NCBI GenBank assembly: GCA_036488875.1
Contig: DASXGW010000008.1
Coordinates: 62,001-126,000 of the forward strand
Origin: Candidatus Baltobacteraceae bacterium
Lineage (GTDB): Bacteria; Vulcanimicrobiota; Vulcanimicrobiia; Vulcanimicrobiales; Vulcanimicrobiaceae
Reading direction: 5' to 3'
DNA: 64,000 bases
The notes below the pieces were generated by a model. The model was not told where the DNA came from, made no database searches, and saw only the letters and a list, made by a program, of their open reading frames with translations. Every line of letters starts with the position of its first letter. Position 1 is the first letter of the stretch. Below, one piece after another: positions 51,576 through 59,414 of this stretch. The translations under genes were made by a program, and so were the position numbers.

Positions 51576-52912
51576 GTCGCTACGGCGCCTTTAAGCGTCA
51601 CAGGCTTGTCGGGCGCAAATACCGCCGCCATCGTGACGATCGGCAACACGACCAGCAGCTCCCACGACCGCTCGAACGACGACTCGAAAAGCACGGTGAC
51701 GAACGGAAACAACACCAGCACGTACGCGAGGATTCGCCGGCGGGCGAGCGCGTAGGGAACGCCCCAGGCAAAGTACCACGCGAAGACGACCGCGGCGAGA
51801 TTGGGAACGACCCAGCCCGTCGTGCGCAGCCGGCGTCCGCCGAAGAACGCCAGCGCGATCAGCACCAGCGCGGCGACACCAGCGATTCGATGAACGACGT
51901 CTTCGGGCCGCGCCGTGACGTTTCCGAACAGCGAGTTGAAGTAACCGATTCCGCCGCCGAACCACGAACACGCGACGACCACTGCGAACATGCCGATCGC
52001 CCAGGCAAGACGCATCCACAACGGCCGGACCGTCGCCAGCAGCGGCAACCCCAGGACCGCGTACGGAAGTTTGACGAGACCGGCGACCGCGATGAGCCCC
52101 GTTCCCAACAGCGGCGCGCGCCGCTTGATGAACGCCGCCGCGTACGCGAGCAAGACGATGGCGATGATGTCGTTGTGACCGTTGGCGACGAACTGCAATG
52201 CCAATCCGGGATTGAGCGCCGCGATCGCCCGAACGCGTGGCGGTAGGCCGAGCGCGCCCAAAGCGGCGACGAGCGCCACGAACAGTGCGGCGTTGAGCAA
52301 GCGCAGCGCGAGAATCTTCGTCAGCAGGGTCGGCCCCAAGGACGTGACGATCGGCGCGACCACTAGCCAGAGCGGACCGTAAAGCGTCGCCGTCGGATGA
52401 CCGAACCACAAGTCGATAACGTGATACTCGCCGGGAAACGGCGTGCCCGGCGGGGTGTACGCCGCAAGTCCCAAGAGACCGTTGTGCACGTACCCGTAGA
52501 GATCGAAGCTCATCAGCGCCGGTGCGGCGAGCGAGAGCACGAGCAGGACGGCGCAGCCGGCGACGATCGCGCGCTGCGACGGAACGGTGCGGTAGATCGC
52601 GAGCAGCGCGTACGACTGCAGCGCGGCCACGGCGAGCATGATGCCGGTCAAGACGTCGGCGTTCGCGGTGGCTAATCCGCGATCGTCGACGACCATCAAC
52701 GGCATCGCAAAACGCCACGGATCGGCCGGATACTGATTGTGCGCCGCGTAGTACACGACGCCGAGCTGGACCGCGTAGCCGGCGATCACCGCGGCGATCC
52801 ATATCGCCGGGGGCAGTTTCGGCGTACGCGGCGTACGCGACGACAGCAAGCCGAAGAACTCGAAGACGACGAGCAATAGCGTGAAGAACGCGATGAAGAA
52901 CATGCTGCTCAC
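51572..52912 (-). CDS. GT-C membrane glycosyltransferase, paralogue 4
   Basis: A 446-residue polytopic protein related to paralogues 1-3. Motifs: MSFDLYGYVHNGLLGLAAYTPPGTPFPGEY with the loop aspartate, LYGPLWLVV, FVANGHNDIIAIVLL and FAWYFAWGVPYALARR. Start is GTG 52912, or ATG 52903 three codons on; no ribosome site separates them. Nine bases after the RNase E/G stop, so it shares that transcript. It probably uses a polyprenyl-phosphate sugar, perhaps heptose. Confidence 0.78.
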   Translation of the reverse strand: MSSMFFIAFFTLLLVVFEFFGLLSSRTPRTPKLPPAIWIAAVIAGYAVQLGVVYYAAHNQYPADPWRFAMPLMVVDDRGLATANADVLTGIMLAVAALQSYALLAIYRTVPSQRAIVAGCAVLLVLSLAAPALMSFDLYGYVHNGLLGLAAYTPPGTPFPGEYHVIDLWFGHPTATLYGPLWLVVAPIVTSLGPTLLTKILALRLLNAALFVALVAALGALGLPPRVRAIAALNPGLALQFVANGHNDIIAIVLLAYAAAFIKRRAPLLGTGLIAVAGLVKLPYAVLGLPLLATVRPLWMRLAWAIGMFAVVVACSWFGGGIGYFNSLFGNVTARPEDVVHRIAGVAALVLIALAFFGGRRLRTTGWVVPNLAAVVFAWYFAWGVPYALARRRILAYVLVLFPFVTVLFESSFERSWELLVVLPIVTMAAVFAPDKPVTLKGAVAT

Positions 52913-52921
52913 GCGTCGCGG

Positions 52922-55606
52922 TTACTTCGCGGTCTTGCGCTTGCGCGCCGTCTTTTTCACCTCTCCATCGTTTTCGGCAGTTTCGCTCTTTTTGGCGCGG
53001 GCGCGGCGCGGCTTGGCGTCGCTCTCGCCCCCGGCTGCCTCGGCTTTCTTGCGCGTGCGTTTGGCTTTCTCGGGTGCGGGAAGCGCGGCGATCGCCGACG
53101 CTTCGAGCTCTTTGGCAACGCCGGCAGCTGGAGCGGCGCCTCGCCGGCGGCGCGCGGGTTTGGCCTTGCGCGTCTCCTCGGGCGGAACGGTCAAGCTTGG
53201 CGGCGGTGCTTCCAACGCCGGTGGATGCGCCCGGCGAGCCGGTTCGATCGCGCGCGACGGCTCCCTAGGTGCGAGCGTTCCGGTTGGATGTGCCGCGCCG
53301 TCAGTGCCCACGCGGAAAATATGCCGGTCCGGCATCGTCGGGGTGGAGGGCAACGATCCGGTGAGCGGCTCGAAGCCGGGCGCCCCTTCACGCGGCTGAC
53401 CGCCGCCTTGCCCACCGCGTCCGCGGCGGCGGCGACGGCGGCGACGATGACGGCGTGCGCCGTCGCCGCCCGGTGCTTCACCGGCTAACGGCGCCGCAAC
53501 GCTATCGTCTTCGTCGTCTTCTTCGATTGCCGGCGCTTCCGGCGCCATCTGCACGGGCTCGCGCTGCGCACCGTTTTGCTGCATTCCGTTCTGGCCGCCG
53601 CGCCCACGGCCGCGTCCGCCGCGACGGCGACGGCGACGGCGTTTGTGATGCGCCTCGTCGTCGTCGGCGTGCGTCACTTCGCCCTCGGCGATGATGATCG
53701 CGTCGGCTTGCTCTTCACCGCGACGCTCCGCGATGAGCGCCTTGTCTTGAGCCTCTTCCTCTTCGGTGATCGTGGAAATACCGATCGGCGGACGAGCTTG
53801 ATGCTGGCGCGCCGCCTCTTCGGCCAGCTCGCGAAGCTGTTTGGTTTGTTCGGCCGGCGTGAGTTGTACTTTGCGCGCGCGTCCGCCGCGACGCCGTTTC
53901 TTCTTTGCACCGGCCGCCGCACCGACGGTCACGAGCTCGCCCATCACGTAGTCCTCGTCGTCGTCGACGTCGAGGATGCGTATGCGCGCGAAATTTCCCG
54001 CGTTGTTTGCGGCATTTTCGACTTCGACGATGCGGCCTTCCACCACGGCCGCCGCGGACGTCGCGCTCGGCAATCGTCCCGACAGCAGCTCGACGTCGTA
54101 TTCGTCGCCGACGCGCACGACGTGCGTTCCGTCTTTACTCGTCGTACCGACGTCGATTCGCGCCTTCTCGGGATGCAGCATCGGATCGACGCGCACGTGA
54201 ATGTGGCGATCGAGCTGATGGGCCAGCTCCTGACACTCGTCTTCGTACCAGAAATCCATCTGCGCCGCGACCGTCGGCGCGACGTGCGCGACGACGTTGC
54301 CGGGGCTGCCGTTAGCGTGTTTGCGAATCTGGCGGAAGGTCTCGATCGCAACCGATTGCGACGACATCACGCTGCCCATACCGCTGCAGGTCGGGCACGC
54401 GCCGCGCAGCTGCGCGCCGAGATCTTTGCCGACGCGCTTACGCGTGAACTCCAGCAGTCCGAGATTCGAAAACGACTGGATCGTGGCGCGCGTGCGATCG
54501 CGGCGCAAGCCGTCTTCGAGAGCCTTGATCACTTTGCTGCGCGACGATTCCGACGACATGTCGATGAAGTCGACCACGATGATGCCGCCGATGTCGCGCA
54601 AGCGCACCTGCCGCGCGAGTTCGTGCGCCGCTTCGAGGTTCGTCTTGAGAATCGTGTCCTCGAGATTGCGCCCGCCGGTGAACTTCCCCGAGTTGACGTC
54701 GATGACGGTGAGCGCTTCGGTCGACTCGATGACGATCGTGCCGCCCGACGGCAGCGGGATTTTGGGCTTCATGAGCTTCTGCAGCTCGTCGTTGATGCGA
54801 AAATCTTCGAACAGCGAGCGCCCGGAGTTGTAATATTCGAGACGATCGAGATACTGCGGTCCGAGCAGCTGCAGGAAGTCCCGGACTTTGCGATACTCCT
54901 CCTCGTCGTCGATGAGCACGCGCTCGACTTCGGCCGTGATGAAGTCGCGTGCGGCTTTGTAGACCAGGTTCATGTCCTTGTGCAGCAGCGACGGCGACGC
55001 GGCGCGTTTGTACGTCTCGAGAATCCCATGCCACATGCGGATGAGCACGCCGAGATCGGCGATCAGCTCCGCTTCGCTCACGCCCCCGGCCGCCGTGCGA
55101 ACCACGGTCGCCATGCCCTCGGGACGAATGCGCTTCATCACGCCCTTGAGGCGGTTGCGTTCGTCGGCCGAGTCGATCTTGCGCGAGACGCCGGAGTACT
55201 TGCCGGTCGGCATCAAGATCAGGTACCGGCCCGGCAGCGAGATGTTCGTGGAGATGCGGGCGCCCTTGAGGCCCCGCGGCTCCTTGACGATCTGGACGAG
55301 AATGTCGTCGCCCTTCTTGACCTTCTCGCTGATCGTGAAGCCGCTGTGGCCGGACGTGATCTCCACGTCGCCGATGTTCAGCGGCTGCTTGTTGATGTCG
55401 TCGACGTAGAGAAAGGCGTTGCGGCCGAGGCCGATGTCGACGAACGCCGCTCCCATACCCGGGAGGACGTTCTGTACTTTTCCTTTGTAGATCGAACCGA
55501 TGACTCGTTCTTCGCGTTCGATGTAGAGTTCGGCGAGCTCGCCGTTTTCTAAAATGGCAACCCGATTCTCCCACGGGTCGCTCGAGATCAAAATCTCGCT
55601 AGCCAA
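52922..55606 (-). CDS. Ribonuclease E/G with long basic C-terminal tail
   Basis: An 894-residue endoribonuclease of the RNase E/G family. An S1 domain (about 35-115, IGSIYKGKVQNVLPGMGAAFVDIG) and the catalytic domain (SGGTIVIESTEALTVIDVNSG and GGIIVVDFIDM, with metal-binding Asp residues) are followed by the zinc-link CPTCSGMG near residue 405. The last 300 residues are low-complexity, with Arg-rich blocks and Ala/Pro stretches, as in degradosome-scaffold tails. TTG 55606 is chosen because GAGGGA lies four bases upstream and the family start falls here. A 247-base leader region precedes it. Confidence 0.9.
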   Translation of the reverse strand: MASEILISSDPWENRVAILENGELAELYIEREERVIGSIYKGKVQNVLPGMGAAFVDIGLGRNAFLYVDDINKQPLNIGDVEITSGHSGFTISEKVKKGDDILVQIVKEPRGLKGARISTNISLPGRYLILMPTGKYSGVSRKIDSADERNRLKGVMKRIRPEGMATVVRTAAGGVSEAELIADLGVLIRMWHGILETYKRAASPSLLHKDMNLVYKAARDFITAEVERVLIDDEEEYRKVRDFLQLLGPQYLDRLEYYNSGRSLFEDFRINDELQKLMKPKIPLPSGGTIVIESTEALTVIDVNSGKFTGGRNLEDTILKTNLEAAHELARQVRLRDIGGIIVVDFIDMSSESSRSKVIKALEDGLRRDRTRATIQSFSNLGLLEFTRKRVGKDLGAQLRGACPTCSGMGSVMSSQSVAIETFRQIRKHANGSPGNVVAHVAPTVAAQMDFWYEDECQELAHQLDRHIHVRVDPMLHPEKARIDVGTTSKDGTHVVRVGDEYDVELLSGRLPSATSAAAVVEGRIVEVENAANNAGNFARIRILDVDDDEDYVMGELVTVGAAAGAKKKRRRGGRARKVQLTPAEQTKQLRELAEEAARQHQARPPIGISTITEEEEAQDKALIAERRGEEQADAIIIAEGEVTHADDDEAHHKRRRRRRRGGRGRGRGGQNGMQQNGAQREPVQMAPEAPAIEEDDEDDSVAAPLAGEAPGGDGARRHRRRRRRRRGRGGQGGGQPREGAPGFEPLTGSLPSTPTMPDRHIFRVGTDGAAHPTGTLAPREPSRAIEPARRAHPPALEAPPPSLTVPPEETRKAKPARRRRGAAPAAGVAKELEASAIAALPAPEKAKRTRKKAEAAGGESDAKPRRARAKKSETAENDGEVKKTARKRKTAK

Positions 55607-55853
55607 ATGTCCCTCAATTGTCCCAGGAGCCAAGCCCGCTTCCGGCCGAGCATCCCTAGGCTCAGGCGGTCGGCGCATCTTTTGCACCGCGGGGGGCGGC
55701 TCTCGTAAAAGCCTTCTAGTAAAAATTTTTCGTCGGGGGCCTCGCACGAGCATCGCCCATCCTCTAGGGGGCGACGCGGCGGACCGATCCGGTTGGGCCA
55801 TGCTTCCCGCAACCTCGAAGGCGGACCTGCGGCCGAGTTCGTATCAGGCAGGC

Positions 55854-56213
55854 GTGCATCGTCTCCAATTCGGCGCCGGCATCGTGTTGCTCGTACTTGC
55901 CGCTTGCTCGGCTGCTCCATCGCCCTCGCACGTCTCGGGCCCTTACCGGGGGAAGCTCAATGACGACGTGCTGTTCGAAGCCGCGACCACCGTGCTGGTC
56001 ACCAACCGCGACGTCGTCATGGCGCTCGATTGCGCCGACTCGGGGGAAGCCGCGATCGCCGCGGGGCGGGCCGTGCGCCTACCCGCTCGCGTTACGCTCT
56101 ACACGCCGGAGTTGGGGCCGGACAATCCGCCCAACGCACCGACGGTCGTCACCGACGACAAGTTCGCCGGCCGGTTGTGCACGCCCGACTCGTACGACGT
56201 CGTCAAACGGTAG
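55854..56213 (+). CDS. Small lipoprotein of unknown function
   Basis: A 119-residue lipoprotein: signal segment FGAGIVLLVLAAC with a lipobox (LAAC, Cys about 18), then SAAPSPSHVSG and a mostly polar beta-rich part. GTG 55854 with AGGCAGG just upstream is preferred over ATG 55800. No family recognised. Its last 115 bases overlap the 3' end of the convergent GT39-like gene on the other strand. The 247 bases upstream, shared with the RNase E/G start, contain AAAAATTTTT at about 55716-55725 but no clear promoter. Confidence 0.6.
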   Translation: MHRLQFGAGIVLLVLAACSAAPSPSHVSGPYRGKLNDDVLFEAATTVLVTNRDVVMALDCADSGEAAIAAGRAVRLPARVTLYTPELGPDNPPNAPTVVTDDKFAGRLCTPDSYDVVKR

Positions 56214-57877
56214 AGTTTCAGATTGCCCTCTCGGGCGACCAGACGATAATACTTCGCAACGTAGTCCGCAACGGCGGGCGCGTTGCGAAGCTGATACTCT
56301 TGCGGCGGGGTCCAGAGGCCGTTCTCGAGCGGGCCGACCGCATTCAAAAAGAACTCGGGCCGATTCGATTTTAAATCGGCGACGTAGCGGTCGATGTAAT
56401 ACTCCCGATACGGACCCGGCCACATTTGGAACTGCGACGCCGCCTCGCGCGTGCCGGGCAGCGCACCGGTGACGACGAAAACGCCGGGCTCCCATCCCCA
56501 AATCGCAATCGACGATCCGCGCGGTACCTCGCGCAGCACGGCAACTTCGCGCGGGTTCCACGGCGTGGAGCCGATTCGTATCGTGCCCGTCGTCCATTCG
56601 TGCAAGCCGAGGTACGCCAACACGGGACCGCCCACGATCGCGTAGTACGCACCCGAGACCGCGAACGCGACCGTTGCTACGATCGCAGCGCCGCGAGAAA
56701 ACCCCCGAAACCCGCCGGCTGCCGCAAGCGCGTAGACCGCACCGGCGAGCGCGCACCATGGGAAGACGACGAGCAGCAGATGGTGCGGGAACGGCTCGTC
56801 CGGTGCGAGCGCTGCGTAGAACGACATCGCAGCGGTCAACGCAATCGCGAGTGCCGCATACTCACCTTCGCGCGACGCTTTGCCGGACGATCGCCGCTGC
56901 AGTAGATACACCGCCAATAACGCCGCGACCAGCACCCCGACGGACAGCAGCAGACACCGCACCGGAAACATCGCAAACAGATCGATCGGTCCCCGCGTTA
57001 TTGGCGGTATCGCGACGCCCTGCCGTATGTACCAGAGCGGCTCGCGTACGTACGAGATCGCAAAATCGTTCCAGCCCCCGGCCAGGATCACGGGAGCGAG
57101 GATCGCGCTTAAAACCAACAATCCCGCCGCCGCGAAGACGGCGAACCGAATGGCTTTTTCGCGCGCGGTGCCCGAACCGAACGCGAGCGCAGCGAGTGTA
57201 ACGAGCGTCAGCGCGGCGTCGATGGGAAGAGACTGGACCTTTGCGAAGGGCGCGCAAGCCGCAGCCGCGCCCGCGAGCGCGCAAAATACGAGCGCCTGCC
57301 GGCCCGGCGTTTTCACGAGACCGGCAATGGCGAAGCCGAAGATCACGATCAGCAAAACCGGAATCGTCTCGCTGGAGTAGTGCGCAAAATTCATATAGGT
57401 CGAGGACGCCATGAAGAATATCGCGGCAAACGTCGCCGAGAGCCGCGCCGCGGCTTCACCGAACAGCCGGCGCACCGCAAAATAGAACACGACGACGGCA
57501 GCGCACGCCACGGCGGCCGCGAGTATCCGCGCCGTCCACCACGTGTAGCCAAAACCGAGCGCGTGCATCGCCGTCAGCGGCCAAATATCGACTGGGCCCA
57601 TCGTCATCGCGTCGAAATCGCGCCACGGTACCGGACGAACGGATGCCAAGTGAGCGGTGGCGAGCATCAGCGACTCGTCGACGTTAAACTGTTCGCGCAC
57701 CGAAATTGCCGGCCAGCGCCACGCGAAAATCGCCGCCGTCGCCGAAACGAGAAAGAGCCACGCCGGCGAGAGCCGGCTGCGGACCGGCGATCGTCCTCGG
57801 TCCAACACGGGCTGCAAGCCGAGCACCACCAAGACGCCCAGCAGTAGGCACGCCGCTGCGAAGTACGCGGACGGCAT
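56099..57877 (-). CDS. GT39/ArnT-like membrane glycosyltransferase
   Basis: A 592-residue polytopic protein with about 11-12 helices in the first 460 residues and a periplasmic C-terminal part. The first outer loop contains REQFNVDESLMLATAH, with the Asp-Glu pair typical of PMT/ArnT GT-C enzymes. It should transfer a sugar from a polyprenyl-phosphate donor. It differs from the four GHND-type paralogues and lacks their motifs. ATG 57877 overlaps the leucine-rich gene stop by one base. The C-terminal 38 codons lie antisense to the lipoprotein gene. Confidence 0.75.
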   Translation of the reverse strand: MPSAYFAAACLLLGVLVVLGLQPVLDRGRSPVRSRLSPAWLFLVSATAAIFAWRWPAISVREQFNVDESLMLATAHLASVRPVPWRDFDAMTMGPVDIWPLTAMHALGFGYTWWTARILAAAVACAAVVVFYFAVRRLFGEAAARLSATFAAIFFMASSTYMNFAHYSSETIPVLLIVIFGFAIAGLVKTPGRQALVFCALAGAAAACAPFAKVQSLPIDAALTLVTLAALAFGSGTAREKAIRFAVFAAAGLLVLSAILAPVILAGGWNDFAISYVREPLWYIRQGVAIPPITRGPIDLFAMFPVRCLLLSVGVLVAALLAVYLLQRRSSGKASREGEYAALAIALTAAMSFYAALAPDEPFPHHLLLVVFPWCALAGAVYALAAAGGFRGFSRGAAIVATVAFAVSGAYYAIVGGPVLAYLGLHEWTTGTIRIGSTPWNPREVAVLREVPRGSSIAIWGWEPGVFVVTGALPGTREAASQFQMWPGPYREYYIDRYVADLKSNRPEFFLNAVGPLENGLWTPPQEYQLRNAPAVADYVAKYYRLVAREGNLKLYRLTTSYESGVHNRPANLSSVTTVGALGGLSGPNSGV

Positions 57878-58746
57878 CAAACGGCTTCTCCTTCCTTCAA
57901 GACGTCGAGCGGCAGCGGCTCGGGAAGTCCGAGCAGCTTGGTGATTTCGACGTTCTTGCGCGCTCCACCGATATCGAGCGACAGCTCGCGTAAGGTTCGC
58001 ATCTCGACGATGAAAGCCGCGTCGGCGACGTTGAACTGCCACAAACGGCCGATCGCGAGCCGTTCCAGTCGCGGCAAGGTCGCGACCGGCGCCAAGCTTT
58101 CGAGGTGCAGCAGCGACTCGAGAGCGAGCGAACGCAGGTTGGCGTGGCCCCGCAGCGCCTCGATCGACGTGACGGGTTCGACGTTCGCCAAACGCAGCGC
58201 GACGATGCCGGGGTGGCGCAGCAGCGGATCGAGCGCGTCGACGCGCGTGCGCACGAGTTCGAGCGCGGCGAGCGAACGCACCCTCTCGATGCCGGCGCAG
58301 CCGCGCAACGATGCCGCAGCGATCGACAAGCCGCGCAGAAAGGGCAGCGCCTCGAGCGCGGCGACGTCGAACTCGCCGCCGCGGGCGTCAATGCGCAGCG
58401 TACGCACGCCGCCGAACGACGCGATCGTTTCGCGCGCGCGATCCGGCAGCCCGCCAAGCGAGAGGTCGCGCACGTGCGCGGCTCGTTGCGGCGGACGCGC
58501 AATCCGCGTTGCGTCGACCTCGAGCGTAACGACCGGAACGATGTCGAGAACCGCGTCGAGCTGCGCCACCGCGGCGCCGTGCAGACGAATCGACGCGCCG
58601 CCGCGATCGCGTGCCCAGCCGGCGATGACCTCGAGCTCGCGCGCATCGAGCGGCAACCGCCAACCCAGCCGCGCGTTCGCGCGCGGCAGCTTCTCGGCTT
58701 CGGCCGGCGAGCGGATTTCGATGACGTGTATGGGGCTGCCGTTCAT
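57877..58746 (-). CDS. Leucine-rich-repeat-like cytosolic protein
   Basis: A 289-residue protein without signal or membrane segments. From about residue 75 to the end, repeats of roughly 22-24 residues with regularly spaced leucines appear (VRDLSLGGLP, VRTLRIDARG, LRGLSIAAAS, LAALELVRTR, IVALRLANVE, LRSLALESLL, LERLAIGRL, LRELSLDIGG). This is a leucine-rich-repeat-type solenoid. Its role is unknown; the tight coupling with the GT39-like gene (TGATG) suggests a shared process. Confidence 0.7.
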   Translation of the reverse strand: MNGSPIHVIEIRSPAEAEKLPRANARLGWRLPLDARELEVIAGWARDRGGASIRLHGAAVAQLDAVLDIVPVVTLEVDATRIARPPQRAAHVRDLSLGGLPDRARETIASFGGVRTLRIDARGGEFDVAALEALPFLRGLSIAAASLRGCAGIERVRSLAALELVRTRVDALDPLLRHPGIVALRLANVEPVTSIEALRGHANLRSLALESLLHLESLAPVATLPRLERLAIGRLWQFNVADAAFIVEMRTLRELSLDIGGARKNVEITKLLGLPEPLPLDVLKEGEAV

Positions 58747-58763
58747 CGTGGAATAGGTCGCCG

Positions 58764-59414
58764 ATGGGAGGGACCAAACGCGCTTCCGGGCGTCGCTTCG
58801 ATCGCGAACACGGCGTGACTACCGAGGCGTTGATGTTTTTGGGCGAACTCGGAACCGAGCGCGGCGAAGCCTACGCGCACGCCACGCACTACGAGCCCGT
58901 TCCGGTCGAGGAGTTCGGGCTGCTGATGCGCCGCGTTCCCGCGGACGCCGTTCGCGGCGCGACGTTCGTCGACGTCGGAGCCGGCATGGGACGGGCGGTG
59001 CTGCTCGCGCGCGAGTATCCGTTCAAGCAGATCGTCGGCGTCGAGCTTTCGCCGCACCTCGTCGAAATCGCGCGCGAGAATCTGGCCCGCGGACACGGCT
59101 TCGAAGTCGCGTGCCGTGACGTACGTTTGATCCGCGCCGACGCGCGCAAGCGGCGCATGCCGCGCGGTGACCTCGTGGTGTTTCTCTACAATCCGTTCGA
59201 CCAAGAGGCGCTCGACGCGGTGCTCGATCGCATTGCCGAGCGCCGCAACGCAAGCGAAGTTTGGCTGCTCTATCACACACCCGTTCACGGCGATCTCGTC
59301 GTCCGGCGCGGCTACGAAACGGTCGCGACGCTCTCGGGCGCCGCGGCGTACCGGCTTTCGCGCCCGTCGATGAACGACTCCATGGCGCCGACGTCGAGCG
59401 CGTGCGAGAAATAG
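58764..59414 (+). CDS. Class I SAM-dependent methyltransferase
   Basis: A 216-residue methyltransferase with motif I FVDVGAGMGRAVLLARE and acidic motif II (VGVELSPHLVEIARENL). An FLYNPFD segment may take the place of the usual motif IV. The target is unknown. Start ATG 58764 lies 17 bases from the divergent leucine-rich gene. The last 103 bases overlap the 3' end of the GGDEF-EAL gene in antisense. Confidence 0.82.
   Translation: MGGTKRASGRRFDREHGVTTEALMFLGELGTERGEAYAHATHYEPVPVEEFGLLMRRVPADAVRGATFVDVGAGMGRAVLLAREYPFKQIVGVELSPHLVEIARENLARGHGFEVACRDVRLIRADARKRRMPRGDLVVFLYNPFDQEALDAVLDRIAERRNASEVWLLYHTPVHGDLVVRRGYETVATLSGAAAYRLSRPSMNDSMAPTSSACEK

Noticed and set aside
53576-55552. A 658-codon open frame on the plus strand, antisense to RNase E/G
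   Set aside because: It mirrors the RNase E/G gene and shows only low-complexity Arg/Asp/Val translation without recognised motifs.
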